Assembly: GCA_029267445.1 (NCBI GenBank)
Contig: JAJUIU010000004.1
Location: forward strand, 26,103 to 90,102
Direction of reading: 5' to 3'
Source of the DNA: Rhodospirillaceae bacterium
GTDB taxonomy: Bacteria; Pseudomonadota; Alphaproteobacteria; Azospirillales; Azospirillaceae
Length of the DNA: 64,000 nt
Both the position numbers and the translations under genes were made by a program. This document shows, piece by piece, positions 7,688 through 16,565 of the stretch (position 1 is its first letter; the number at the start of each line of letters is the position of its first letter). The notes below the pieces were generated by a model that saw only the letters and a program-made list of their open reading frames with translations, had not been told where the DNA came from and did not search any database.

Positions 7688-9604
7688 TCAAAGCCCGAGG
7701 GCGAGCCCATGGGTCAGCGCGAACAGCGCGGTCAGCCCCGACAGGACCAGGGACAGGCCCAGCCAGGATTTCCCCCACGCCCCCTGCGGTGCCGTCTCCG
7801 GCCGCCCCACCCAGCGGAACAGCGCCAGCAGGACCAGGGGCGGAATGACCCAGGGCAGGACCATGACGGGCTCGACCCAGCGGGCGAATCCGAAGGCGGA
7901 CAGCAGGGGGTTCTCGCGGAACAGCTGGGCCATGGCGAAGAAGCTGCCGCACACGAAGATGCCGGACAGGAACAGTGCGAGCGCCCCCTGTCCCACGGTC
8001 GAAACGAACATCGCCCCGGGAGCCCGCAGCAGGCGTATCGACAGCCAGACCGATACCGGGAACAGCGCCAGCCCGGTCATCGCGCCAACGGCCAGGGCGG
8101 GCCACCCGAGGGGCCCGAGGGTCAACGCCGTAAGGCCCGGCCGCACCGCGATGTCCGGCGTCAGGAACGCCGTCGGGCCGACGGCGCCGCAACTCGGTTC
8201 CCGCACGGCCTTGCCCGGGTCGACGAGGAAGGACGCGGCGGCCCCTGCGGCACAGTCGTCGGTGACGGCCGGGCCGTGGCTCTGGCGCGGGACGATCAGG
8301 ACCCGCGCATCGGCCAGCCGCGCCGCCAGCATGTGGGCATAGGCGGGCGGTGTGACCGGATCGTCAGCACCCTGGATGATCAGGGTCGGCACCCTGGACC
8401 CGTCCGGGACCGGCAGCTCCACCCGGGCCGGCCAAGCGTCGCAGGTGCGCAGGAAGGCGTCGCCGGACAGGTGCGGGGCCCAGCGTGGGGCGGCGGCCAC
8501 CACCTCGGCCAGCCGGGCCCCGTCCGCCGCCGCGTCGACCACGCCGCAGCTCACGGCGAAGAAGGCGCCCATGGCGACCCCGTCCGCAAGTCCGAGCGCG
8601 CGGGTCAGCGTTTCCAGGGGCTCCGCCCCACGATCCGCCAGCTTGTTCAGGATGAAGGGCGCGATGGGGCGGGTGTCCGGCGCGTACAGCAGCAGGAAGA
8701 TGGCCGACAGCGCGTCCTTTCCGTCGAACCGCTTCCGCTTGCCCGGCTGCGAGGCCGTCAGCGCGTCCAGCGCGTCCAGGAACCGCCGCTCCAGGTCCGG
8801 ATAGGCGGCGGCGCAGGCGGCGTCCGCCGCGCAGTCGCGCAGGACCCCTTCAAGGAAGCTGACGACCTGGGCCTCGCCATCGAGCAGGGGGAGGGAAACC
8901 GGCAGCGCGCTGTCCAGCACGACGCCGGACAGCGTCTCCGGCCGGGTCGCCATCAGGACCTGCGCGATCACGGTGCCGTACGAGTTGGCGAACAGGTGGA
9001 CCCGCTCGTACCCCAGGGCGCGGCGCAGATCGTCCACGTCCGCCGCGATGGCGAGCGGGGTGTAGCCCGCCGGGTCGCCGCCCGCCGCCCGCAGGTCCCG
9101 CGCGCAGGCGGCCAGCAGACCCGGCGCGTCGGGGATCGCGACGCTGTCCGGGATGTCCGCGCAGACCGCCGGGCGGGAGAGGCCAGCGCCGCGCTGATCC
9201 AGCAGGATCATGTCATGGTCGGCCGTCAGGGGGCTTTCCAGCCAGTGGTCGGTCCACCCGATCGAATCGCCGCCGGGCCCGCCATGCAGGTCGATGATCG
9301 GCGGATAGCCCCAGGATTCGCGCGCCCGTATGCGCACCACCGCCAGCTCCAGCATGCGCGTGGGGCGCCCGTCGCGCAGTTCGGGGACATGCAGCACGCC
9401 GCATTCCATGCGGTCGCGGCTTTGTCTGCCGGTGGGCAGTCCGGGCCAGCAGTCGGACTTGGCCTGATAACGGGCCTGGGGCACGCCTGCGGCTTGGGAT
9501 GTGCCTGCGATGGGCGGCATATCTGCCGCGTCCGCGCCCTTGGCGGCCAGGGAGAAGACTCCCAGGAAAATGAGGGCCGCCAGGATGGCCCGCGAAATCC
9601 TCAA
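7688..9604 (-). CDS. S33/TAP-like alpha/beta hydrolase with C-terminal membrane domain
   Basis: The 638-residue product starts with a signal peptide from a TTG codon, preceded by a GGAGGG ribosome binding site. Residues up to about 490 form an alpha/beta hydrolase of the prolyl-aminopeptidase/TAP type: the oxyanion LHGGPGGD motif, LLDQRGAGLS, the nucleophile elbow ANSYG, a C-terminal GADDPVTPP acid loop and the SHGPA histidine. The elbow has Ala where GxSxG normally has its first Gly. The last 140 residues hold about four transmembrane helices, an unusual addition that would tether a periplasmic hydrolase to the inner membrane. A longer in-frame start at 9664 (also TTG) lacks a clear ribosome binding site. 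Confidence 0.8.
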   Translation of the reverse strand: MRISRAILAALIFLGVFSLAAKGADAADMPPIAGTSQAAGVPQARYQAKSDCWPGLPTGRQSRDRMECGVLHVPELRDGRPTRMLELAVVRIRARESWGYPPIIDLHGGPGGDSIGWTDHWLESPLTADHDMILLDQRGAGLSRPAVCADIPDSVAIPDAPGLLAACARDLRAAGGDPAGYTPLAIAADVDDLRRALGYERVHLFANSYGTVIAQVLMATRPETLSGVVLDSALPVSLPLLDGEAQVVSFLEGVLRDCAADAACAAAYPDLERRFLDALDALTASQPGKRKRFDGKDALSAIFLLLYAPDTRPIAPFILNKLADRGAEPLETLTRALGLADGVAMGAFFAVSCGVVDAAADGARLAEVVAAAPRWAPHLSGDAFLRTCDAWPARVELPVPDGSRVPTLIIQGADDPVTPPAYAHMLAARLADARVLIVPRQSHGPAVTDDCAAGAAASFLVDPGKAVREPSCGAVGPTAFLTPDIAVRPGLTALTLGPLGWPALAVGAMTGLALFPVSVWLSIRLLRAPGAMFVSTVGQGALALFLSGIFVCGSFFAMAQLFRENPLLSAFGFARWVEPVMVLPWVIPPLVLLALFRWVGRPETAPQGAWGKSWLGLSLVLSGLTALFALTHGLALGL

Positions 9605-9743
9605 CCGTTCCGCCCTCCACGCAACCGTGGAAGGAATTACTCCGAAAGTTGGCGCCTTGTTCAAGTGTTTTGCGGCACCTTCGGGTCGGATGCTTCCAAA
9701 CGCCTTCGCCCCGACCGGCGGGCCGGCGGGACGAAGGGTCGGA

Positions 9744-9887
9744 TCAGAACAGCAGGTTGATCGACAGGACCATGCCCAGCGCCGTGGACAGCACCACCGA
9801 GGTCTCGGCGAGGTTGGTCAGCACCGGCAGGCGGGCGTACAGCACGGACAGGAAGCCCTGGTCGGTGGTCTTGGTGGTCGTGGTCAT
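9744..9887 (-). CDS. Small membrane protein, 47 residues
   Basis: This short gene begins with ATG after a GGAG ribosome binding site 9 nt upstream. The product has a Thr-rich polar start ([10 protein letters not shown]) and then a long hydrophobic stretch from about residue 17 ([20 protein letters not shown]) to the end, LSINLLF, consistent with one membrane helix. I do not recognise the family. The gene stands alone between the S33 hydrolase and argB. Codon third positions are mostly G or C, as in neighbouring genes, which supports coding. Confidence 0.55.
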   Translation of the reverse strand: MTTTTKTTDQGFLSVLYARLPVLTNLAETSVVLSTALGMVLSINLLF

Positions 9888-10207
9888 GGTGGTCTCCGTT
9901 CTCTTCAGTCCGTGGCGGGATCGCCGATGACCACCTATCAGCAACCGCCGTGCCAGAGCCTGGAAACGAAGGAGAACGGCCGTTTTCCGCCATGCACGCC
10001 GCCGCCGTCGCGACGCTTTCGGCGGTTCCGCCATCCGGTGGTGGATTTCACCACCATGGCATCGGACAGCACTGTCCGTTTCCGGACATTCCCCCTGTCC
10101 ACGGCCGGACAGACCGCGCCCCCGTCTGTCACACCCCCGCGGTTGCCCCGCATCCCGCACCCGGTGTAGACACGGGTCCGCCCGTCAGAGCCCCGAGGGA
10201 ACGCCCC
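9888..10207 (+). other. Intergenic region between the 47-residue gene and argB
   Basis: No convincing gene is present in these 320 bases. A perfect 7-bp hairpin (GGTGGTG, 5-nt loop, CACCACC) lies at 10037-10055 without a T-tract. The region must carry promoters for argB and for the divergent small gene, but no clear -35/-10 pair was recognised. Confidence 0.5.
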
Positions 10208-11122
10208 ATGACCGACGCCGCTTCCGCCACCCCCTCCCGGGACGAATGGCTCGCCAAGGCGCGGACCCTGTCGGAGGCGCTGCCCTACATGCGGCGCTAC
10301 GCGGGGCAGACGGTGGTGGTGAAGTATGGCGGCCACGCCATGGGCGACGAGGCGCTGGGCCGCCGCTTCGCCAACGACATCGTGCTGATGAAGCAGGTGG
10401 GCATCCACCCGATCGTCGTGCACGGCGGCGGGCCCCAGATCGGCCAGATGCTGGAGCGGCTGAAGATCAAGTCGGAGTTCGTGGACGGCCTGCGCGTGAC
10501 CGACAAGGAGACGGTCGAGATCGCGGAGATGGTCCTGTCCGGCTCCATCAACAAGCAGATCGTGGCGCTGATCAATGACGCCGGCGGCGACGCCATCGGC
10601 CTGTCCGGCAAGGACGACGACCTGATCGAGGCGCGCAAGGTCACCCGCACCAAGCGCGACCCGGACAGCAACATCGAGAAGGTGATCGACCTCGGCTTCG
10701 TCGGCGACCCGTTCCGGATCAATCCGGGCCTGCTGGACAAGCTGCGGCAGGCCGACATCATCCCCGTCATCGCCCCCATCGGCATCGGCGAGGACGGGCA
10801 GACCTACAACATCAACGCCGACACCGCCGCCGGTGCCATCGCCGCCGCCGTGAAGGCGACCCGCCTGCTGCTGCTGACCGATGTGGCGGGCGTGCTGGAC
10901 AAGGAGAAGCGCCTGATCCCCGAACTGTCGGTGGACGCCGCGAAGCGGGCCATCGCGGACGGGACGGCCACCGGCGGCATGATCCCCAAGATCGAGACCT
11001 GCCTGCAGGCGGTGGAGGGCGGTGTGCAGGCCGCCGTCATCCTGGACGGCCGCGTGCCCCACGCCATCATCCTGGAGATTTTCACCGAAGGCGGGGCCGG
11101 CACGCTGATCGGGCGGAAGTAG
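10208..11122 (+). CDS. argB: Acetylglutamate kinase
   Basis: ArgB (304 residues) phosphorylates N-acetylglutamate in the second step of arginine biosynthesis. The [11 protein letters not shown] glycine-rich loop (about 37-47), [15 protein letters not shown], the [20 protein letters not shown] region and [11 protein letters not shown] are characteristic. The N-terminus with [15 protein letters not shown] matches the Arg-sensitive, hexameric type seen in alphaproteobacteria. The ATG follows a GAGGGAACG stretch. The open frame upstream is not coding. Confidence 0.97.
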   Translation: MTDAASATPSRDEWLAKARTLSEALPYMRRYAGQTVVVKYGGHAMGDEALGRRFANDIVLMKQVGIHPIVVHGGGPQIGQMLERLKIKSEFVDGLRVTDKETVEIAEMVLSGSINKQIVALINDAGGDAIGLSGKDDDLIEARKVTRTKRDPDSNIEKVIDLGFVGDPFRINPGLLDKLRQADIIPVIAPIGIGEDGQTYNINADTAAGAIAAAVKATRLLLLTDVAGVLDKEKRLIPELSVDAAKRAIADGTATGGMIPKIETCLQAVEGGVQAAVILDGRVPHAIILEIFTEGGAGTLIGRK

Positions 11123-11128
11123 CCGTCC

Positions 11129-12391
11129 CTACTTCTTGCCGGAGCGGGAGGGCTTGCCCGTCGGCTTGATCCCGAAGAACTCCAGCTGCCATTCCATGTC
11201 CGCCGGGCTCATCGGATAGTCGGTGCCGTCCTTCGGGTTCAGCACCTGGGCCGGCGGGATCAGCGCCAGACGCACCTGCACCTGCCGGCAGAACCGCATC
11301 GACAGGCCCGCCTTCCAGCACAGCGCCGTGACGCCGCGCGGGCTTTGACCCGAGACGATGCGCTCCACGGCCTCCATCGGGATTCCGGCCAGCAGGCCCA
11401 GTGCGGCGAGGATGAAGCCGCGATCGCCCTGGGCCAATGCGGTGGACACCGCATCCTCGTCGAGCTGGCCCGCCTTGTGCAGCTTCGCCGCGCGGTCGGA
11501 CGGACGTTCGCGCTCCTCGGTCTCGGCAGCCGCTTTCGCGGGCGGCTGCGGGGCCACGCGCGCCTTCACGGCGTCGGCCACGGCGGCGATCGTTTCCGGA
11601 GGCAGGTCCTTGCGGGACCGCAGCACCTTCACCAGCTGGTCGGCGACGAACCCGGCCAGCCGGGCCGCCGCCCGCGCCGGCAGGTTGGGCCGCCGCACCA
11701 GCGGCCCGTGCCAGGGTTCGTGGCGGGGCGCCAGCTCCACCAGCCGGTCCAGCGTCTCCTCCCGGATCTGGGCCGACGCGTTGCCCAGCAGGGCGGCCAC
11801 CGCCGCCTCGCTCTCGGTCCGGGCGATGGCGTCCGACACGCCGCCGGAGACACCCGCGCGCTGGGCGATGGCGACGAGCTGGTCATCCAGCGGCGCCGCC
11901 TGGATGATGTGCAGCAGGTCCTCGTCCGTGAGGATCGGGGAGTGCCGCAGCACCGGGACGGAGACGGACAACTCCAGGTCGCGGGCGAGCTGCTGGACGA
12001 TGCCCGGCGGCGCGTTCGGCGCCTCCTTCAGCGCGTCGGCGACCACGGCGCGCACGGCCACCGCCTGGTCGCGGGCCAGCGTCTCAAGGATCTCCAGCGT
12101 CATGCGCTCGATCTGGCCGATCTTGTCCGGCGGGAGCGTCGGGACCAGTGCGGCGATCTTCGCCGCCAGCCCGCTCCGGACCTGCTCGTCCGGGTCGGTG
12201 GACAGCATGAGGTCGGCCTGGCGCGGCGTGTTGGTGTTGCGCGCGATCTCGCGGCGCACCTCGGCGTTCTGGTCGCTGGCCAGCAGGTAGAGGATTTCCG
12301 GCCGCGTCTCCGCCCGCGAGGCGACGAACCGGCGCTCCGTGTCGTCGCCGCTGGCGGCCAGGCGCTTGGCGGTTTCGTAGTCGACGGTCAT
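11129..12391 (-). CDS. DUF2336 domain protein with HEAT-like repeats
   Basis: The 420-residue DUF2336-family protein is mostly alpha-helical. The N-terminal 120 residues show HEAT-like repeats around ARNTNTPRQADLMLSTDPDE and short VR-rich helices, and the middle carries the conserved SPILTDEDLLHII segment. The C-terminus ends in a Lys/Arg-rich tail. No catalytic motif is visible. The family is common in alphaproteobacteria and its members often lie near signalling genes. Its ATG overlaps the stop of the upstream diguanylate cyclase gene by 4 bp, so the pair is probably one signalling unit (inference). Confidence 0.82.
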   Translation of the reverse strand: MTVDYETAKRLAASGDDTERRFVASRAETRPEILYLLASDQNAEVRREIARNTNTPRQADLMLSTDPDEQVRSGLAAKIAALVPTLPPDKIGQIERMTLEILETLARDQAVAVRAVVADALKEAPNAPPGIVQQLARDLELSVSVPVLRHSPILTDEDLLHIIQAAPLDDQLVAIAQRAGVSGGVSDAIARTESEAAVAALLGNASAQIREETLDRLVELAPRHEPWHGPLVRRPNLPARAAARLAGFVADQLVKVLRSRKDLPPETIAAVADAVKARVAPQPPAKAAAETEERERPSDRAAKLHKAGQLDEDAVSTALAQGDRGFILAALGLLAGIPMEAVERIVSGQSPRGVTALCWKAGLSMRFCRQVQVRLALIPPAQVLNPKDGTDYPMSPADMEWQLEFFGIKPTGKPSRSGKK

Positions 12392-14112
12392 CCAGCACTC
12401 CCCGGACCGGCCGGAGCGGGAGCGAGCGCCCGGTGGCCCTTGCCCATGCGCTTGGCCGCGTACATTCCCTGGTCGCCCCGGTCCACCAGCGTCTCCGCCG
12501 CCTCGCCGGAGCCGGCGGCGTGGGGTGCCACCCCGACGGAGACACCGAGCGGCTTGTCCTCAGACGCGGACAGGGGCCGCAGGAACTCCGCCGCCTCCTT
12601 CAGCAGCCGGTCGGCGATGGACAGGGCCTGCGCCTCGTCCACCCGGTCGACCCAGAGCACGAACTCGTCGCCGCCCAGCCGGCCCGTCAGGTCGCCCGGC
12701 CGGGCGAGCCGGCCCATCAGCCGACCCACGGCCCGGAGCACGTCGTCACCGGCCGCGTGGCCCAGCTTGTCGTTGACGGCCTTGAAGTTGTCGAGGTCGA
12801 AATAAAGCAGCGCCGAACCGCCGACCGCCCGGCGCGACAGCCGTTCCTCCAGCCGCTCCATGAAGGTGCGGCGGTTGTAGAGGCCGGTCAGCCCGTCCCG
12901 CTCCGACAGGGTCTTCAGCGTCTCCTGGTAGCGGGCCTGCGCCACGGCCACGCCGACATGGTCGGTGATGGCCCGGACCATGTCCCGGTCCGCCGGGGAC
13001 CAGTCCCGGTCCGCCGCCCGCCAGCACAGGATGGCGCCGTTCACCTCCATCCGGTAGAGCGTGCGGTCGGCCAGCAGGGCCTGACCGCCCGCCAGCACGG
13101 CGACCGGATCGGCGCTGGCGGCGGCCCTGGCCAGCAGCTCCTCGGCCGCGAGCCGGACGGCGTCGGGCATGTCGGCCCCGCCGGCGGACGGCAAGAAAGC
13201 GCCGTCGTCACCCCGGGCATAGACCCAGGCCCCGGCCGCACCCACGGCGTTGGCCGCCACACCGGCCGCGATCTCCAGCGTGCGCGTCGGGTCCACATCG
13301 TCGCGGGTGGAGGAGACGATGTGGCCGAGATAACGCTCCTTCAACCGGGCCTCGGCCAGCTCCATTCCGCGCAGGCGCGCCTCGGTGATGTCGCGGCAGG
13401 CCCCCCGCGCCCCCAGCCATTCGCCCTGCGGCCCCTCCAGCGGCACGGCGGAGGAGATGAGACACGCCGCCCGCCCGTCGCTCGCCTTCAACCAGACCTC
13501 CGCCCGCTCCACCGGCCCGGTCGCGGCAAAGGGCAGCGGCTGGTCCGCGAAGTCGGGCAGGACGAGTTCGGATGGATGCCGGCCGACCAGATCGGCGGCA
13601 GCGTAGCCGATGGCCCCGGCGGGCGAGACGAAGACGAAACGGCCGTCCGGCCCGGTTTCCCAGGCGAAGTCGGAGGAGATGTCCACCAGATCCTTGTAGC
13701 GCTGGCGGGACTCGGTGAGCGCCTGGCGCAGGCGGCGCTCCAGCGTCGTGTCACGGCCGAGCAGGGCCACGCTGCCGTCTGGCATGGGGACGGCGGTGAA
13801 CTCCACGACACCCATCCCCTGGCCACCGCCGATGTCGACCGGCACGGAATGCGCGGGCTCCGTGACGGCGCCGCCGGCCGCCACCCAGCGGGCCAGCTCC
13901 TCGCGCCAGCCCCGGTCGTAGGCGGCGAGCCGGTCGGCGCGGGCGTTGGCCGCCAGGAGGTTGCCGTCGCCGTCCAGGCGGAGCGCCGGCCCTGGCCAGC
14001 CGCGCAACAGGGCGCCGACATCCCCGCCCGCCGACATGTCGGCCCCGGCCGCCGCGGGCGGCGGGGGCGCGCCGGGATCATGGTCGGCTGTGCGTGTCAC
14101 GGGCGGGTACAC
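12388..14112 (-). CDS. PAS-GAF-GGDEF diguanylate cyclase
   Basis: The 574-residue cytosolic protein would make cyclic di-GMP from two GTP. It contains a PAS-like N-terminal segment (about 30-130), a second PAS domain (about 140-265), a GAF-like domain (about 270-405, ending DHVGVAVAQARYQETL) and a GGDEF domain (about 410-565). The catalytic motif is an intact GGDEF at 480-484. An RPGD product-inhibition I-site lies five residues before it. No transmembrane helix is predicted by eye, so the signal is intracellular. The GTG start at 14112 has no strong ribosome binding site, and ATG at 14037 is an alternative. It is translationally coupled to the DUF2336 gene. Confidence 0.9.
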   Translation of the reverse strand: MYPPVTRTADHDPGAPPPPAAAGADMSAGGDVGALLRGWPGPALRLDGDGNLLAANARADRLAAYDRGWREELARWVAAGGAVTEPAHSVPVDIGGGQGMGVVEFTAVPMPDGSVALLGRDTTLERRLRQALTESRQRYKDLVDISSDFAWETGPDGRFVFVSPAGAIGYAAADLVGRHPSELVLPDFADQPLPFAATGPVERAEVWLKASDGRAACLISSAVPLEGPQGEWLGARGACRDITEARLRGMELAEARLKERYLGHIVSSTRDDVDPTRTLEIAAGVAANAVGAAGAWVYARGDDGAFLPSAGGADMPDAVRLAAEELLARAAASADPVAVLAGGQALLADRTLYRMEVNGAILCWRAADRDWSPADRDMVRAITDHVGVAVAQARYQETLKTLSERDGLTGLYNRRTFMERLEERLSRRAVGGSALLYFDLDNFKAVNDKLGHAAGDDVLRAVGRLMGRLARPGDLTGRLGGDEFVLWVDRVDEAQALSIADRLLKEAAEFLRPLSASEDKPLGVSVGVAPHAAGSGEAAETLVDRGDQGMYAAKRMGKGHRALAPAPAGPGSAG

Positions 14113-14184
14113 CGGATGTTGCGGGCGGCACCCCTCAAGGCTTAGCCCAGGTCGGGAAGGGCGTCCAGCCGACCGCCCCTTGTC

Positions 14185-15117
14185 TCAGCCGCCGCCGGCC
14201 CAGGACTTCACCTGGAGGAAGTTGCGGAGCATGAAGCGGTAGAGCTGGCCCGCCTGCCACGCGGCCTCGTCGGAGGCGGGATCGATCGTTTTCCAGGTGG
14301 CGGGGATGTCTCCCCAGCGCAGGCTTTCGAAATGCAGCGCGTCGCGGCGCTGGCGTATCCGCTTGACCGTCTTGTCCATGGCCTTCATCGCCGCGATGGG
14401 ATCCGCGACGCTGGCGAACGTCTCCTCCCACAGCCCGCGCAGCCGGGCCTGCTGGTCCTTGAACAGGCGCTGGGTGGTGGCGACCTGGTCGGCGAACTCC
14501 GTGTCGCCGATGTTGCGGCGCGCGATGTCCCTGAGCTGGCCCGGCACGTCCAGGAGCGGGCGGAAGTGGTCCCGCAACGCCTCGACGAAGGCCAGCTCGT
14601 TCACCAGCCGCTCGATCCGCTCCACCGCCTCCCCGCGCTTGTCCTTGGGCAGGCCCAGCCGTTCGCAAATCGTCTCCGCCACGCCCTTCATCCGCGCCAT
14701 GGCCGCCTCGCCGCTGACCAGCAGTCCCTCCGCGGCACCGGTGCCGACGGCCGCCAGCAGCGTCTCCGCGAGCGAGATCGCCATGCGCTCCCGGTGCCGC
14801 TCGTCCACGGTCCAGCTCGCGGTGCCATCCAGGATCTCCGTGGGGATTTTGTCGCCCGGCCGGATCTGGGCGACATGGCGCAGACTGCGCTCGACGATCT
14901 GGAGGAGTTGGCCGTCGCCGGAGTTCGGATCGATGCGGAGCGCCTCCGGCACCTCGCGCAGCTTCACCACGCCGTCCATGTCTGCCATGCGCACGCGCAT
15001 GACCGGATCCAGCGATCCGGGCTGCAGGGTGAAGTACAGGCCCTCGATGTTCAGCCCCTTGTGCTGGAAGGCGAAGGTGGTGAACTTCGGAACGGGCGGT
15101 GCGTCGTCGCTGGTCAT
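14185..15117 (-). CDS. Conserved protein of unknown function, 310 residues
   Basis: I do not recognise a named domain. The product is soluble and mostly helical, begins MTSDDAPPVPKFTTFAFQHK, and contains an acidic beta segment (RVRMADMDGVVKL) followed by long amphipathic helices, with a Trp-rich C-terminus (FLQVKSWAGGG). There is no signal peptide or membrane helix. ATG at 15117 is chosen over the in-frame start at 15195 because the longer version adds an atypical basic tail. It lies on the opposite strand from the HAD gene, leaving a 173-bp divergent region, and it runs towards the diguanylate cyclase gene in the same direction. Confidence 0.72.
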   Translation of the reverse strand: MTSDDAPPVPKFTTFAFQHKGLNIEGLYFTLQPGSLDPVMRVRMADMDGVVKLREVPEALRIDPNSGDGQLLQIVERSLRHVAQIRPGDKIPTEILDGTASWTVDERHRERMAISLAETLLAAVGTGAAEGLLVSGEAAMARMKGVAETICERLGLPKDKRGEAVERIERLVNELAFVEALRDHFRPLLDVPGQLRDIARRNIGDTEFADQVATTQRLFKDQQARLRGLWEETFASVADPIAAMKAMDKTVKRIRQRRDALHFESLRWGDIPATWKTIDPASDEAAWQAGQLYRFMLRNFLQVKSWAGGG

Positions 15118-15290
15118 CGGTGGCCGGACCGTCGTGATGCGCCGCGGCACCTGGGTGGAACGGGCGGCGGCATTCGGCAACGCCTGCGCGTACACCCCCG
15201 GACGTCAAAAGTCCATCAATGCGCGCCTGCGGAGCCGCCATCCGCCGGGCGGGGTTGCCGGATGGAGGGGCGCGCCCCATTCTCCGCCCC

Positions 15291-16016
15291 ATGACGACCG
15301 CACCGGCTTCCGCCCCGTCCCCCGCCCTGCCCTCCTTCCAGGGTCGCCTGGACCATGTCGAGACCTGGATCTTCGACCTGGACAACACCCTCTATCCCGC
15401 CAGCAGCAACCTGTTCGCCCAGGTCGACCGCCGGATCGGGGAGTTCATCGCCGCCCGCTTCGACATGCCCTACGAGGAGGCGCGGAAGAAGCAGAAGGGC
15501 TATTTCCGGGATTACGGCACCACCCTGCGCGGCCTGATGACGGAGCACGACATCGATCCGGGGGAGTTCCTGGAGTATGTGCACGACATCGACGTCACAC
15601 CCATCGCCCCTTCGGCGGCGCTGGATGCCGCACTGGCGAAGCTGCCGGGCCGCAAGCTGATCTACACCAACGGCTCCGTCCGGCATGCGGAGAACGTGAT
15701 GGCGCGCCTGGGCGTGGGCCACCGCTTCGACGGCATCTTCGACATCGTCGCCGCCGACTATGTGCCGAAGCCGGACCCGCGCCCCTATGCGGTGATGGTC
15801 GACCGCCACGGCGTGGACCCGACCCGCGCCGTGATGGTGGAGGACATCGCCCGCAACCTCGTCCCGGCGGCAGCACTCGGCATGACCACCGTCTGGATCA
15901 GGAGCGAAGCCGACTGGTCCCGCCCCGACGGCGCCGGCATCGGCACCGGCGAGCACATCCACCACGTTGTAGACGATCTGGTGGAGTGGCTGGCGGGGGT
16001 GGCGGGCAGCCGCTGA
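15291..16016 (+). CDS. HAD-superfamily pyrimidine 5'-nucleotidase
   Basis: The 241-residue HAD hydrolase has the nucleophile motif FDLDNTLYP (DxDxT), motif II in IYTNGS and the closing MVEDIARNL acid motif. The DLDNTLYP form and length match the pyrimidine 5'-nucleotidase (SDT1/HAD-IA) group, which dephosphorylates UMP or CMP; the exact substrate is inferred. In alphaproteobacteria this gene is a frequent neighbour of argB and dapD, which agrees with its place here. The ATG at 15291 avoids a 24-residue non-homologous extension in the longer frame. Confidence 0.88.
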   Translation: MTTAPASAPSPALPSFQGRLDHVETWIFDLDNTLYPASSNLFAQVDRRIGEFIAARFDMPYEEARKKQKGYFRDYGTTLRGLMTEHDIDPGEFLEYVHDIDVTPIAPSAALDAALAKLPGRKLIYTNGSVRHAENVMARLGVGHRFDGIFDIVAADYVPKPDPRPYAVMVDRHGVDPTRAVMVEDIARNLVPAAALGMTTVWIRSEADWSRPDGAGIGTGEHIHHVVDDLVEWLAGVAGSR

Positions 16017-16021
16017 CGGGT

Positions 16022-16324
16022 TTAGCCGGCCTTCAGGCTCTTCGCGTTGGCCCCCATCGCCTTCCGGTACCGCTCGACCATTTCCGGAGTGACATCCTGG
16101 GGATAGCACAAGGGGGCGTAGCCTCCTGGCTTGCTGTATGCGCTACGGGCTCCGCACCGACTTCCGTTGCGGGTGCTGTTGTACGGGCAGGGGCAGTTTC
16201 CAGGGTAGCCCGCGATCGACTGCTCGATGAGCGCCTTTCGGATCGCGTCGTCGCTCTGCGCGGCCGCCGGATCGGGAACGGTCAGACCCAAGACAAACAG
16301 CAAGACAAATGCAAGTGTACGCAT
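16022..16324 (-). CDS. Small secreted cysteine-rich protein
   Basis: The 100-residue product has a clear signal peptide (MRTLAFVLLFVLGLTV, cleavage near AAAQ) and a mature part with four cysteines in CPCPYNSTRNGSRCG and a SAYSKPGGYAPLCYP segment. This pattern is shared by small exported proteins and some nuclease-associated tails in Gram-negative bacteria; no function is known to me. The ATG at 16324 has a GGAGAT ribosome binding site lying in the loop of an 8-bp inverted repeat. Its upstream region is distinctly more AT-rich than the rest of the window, which suggests recent acquisition. It runs opposite to dapD. Confidence 0.75.
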   Translation of the reverse strand: MRTLAFVLLFVLGLTVPDPAAAQSDDAIRKALIEQSIAGYPGNCPCPYNSTRNGSRCGARSAYSKPGGYAPLCYPQDVTPEMVERYRKAMGANAKSLKAG

Positions 16325-16351
16325 GGCACGATCTCCAGTGTTCTCGTGCCA
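16324..16351 (-). repeat. 8-bp perfect inverted repeat over the start region of the cysteine-rich gene
   Basis: The arms TGGCACGA (16324-16331) and TCGTGCCA (16344-16351) are perfectly complementary around a 12-nt loop. On the minus strand the loop holds the GGAG ribosome binding site and one arm ends in the A of the start codon. It could be a protein operator or an RNA hairpin affecting translation (inference). Confidence 0.5.
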
Positions 16352-16565
16352 CACATGAAAGTCACACAACCAAGACGAGTCGAGTCAAATAACCATATAG
16401 ATATTGTTGGATTGCGAGTGTATGCGTCTTTTCGCGTCCCGCTGGGGCCGTTCCGTTCCCTGGGGAGAACGTGGATGCGACGCGCGGGTCCGTTGACATC
16501 CCCCGTCCCCCTGCCCCATCGTCCGGCCTCCCCTCGGACCGACCCAGCACGCGAAGACCTGCGCC

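Noticed and set aside
10037..10055. Perfect 7-bp hairpin GGTGGTG/CACCACC
   Set aside because: No T-tract and no related site elsewhere in the window; too short to call a regulatory element.
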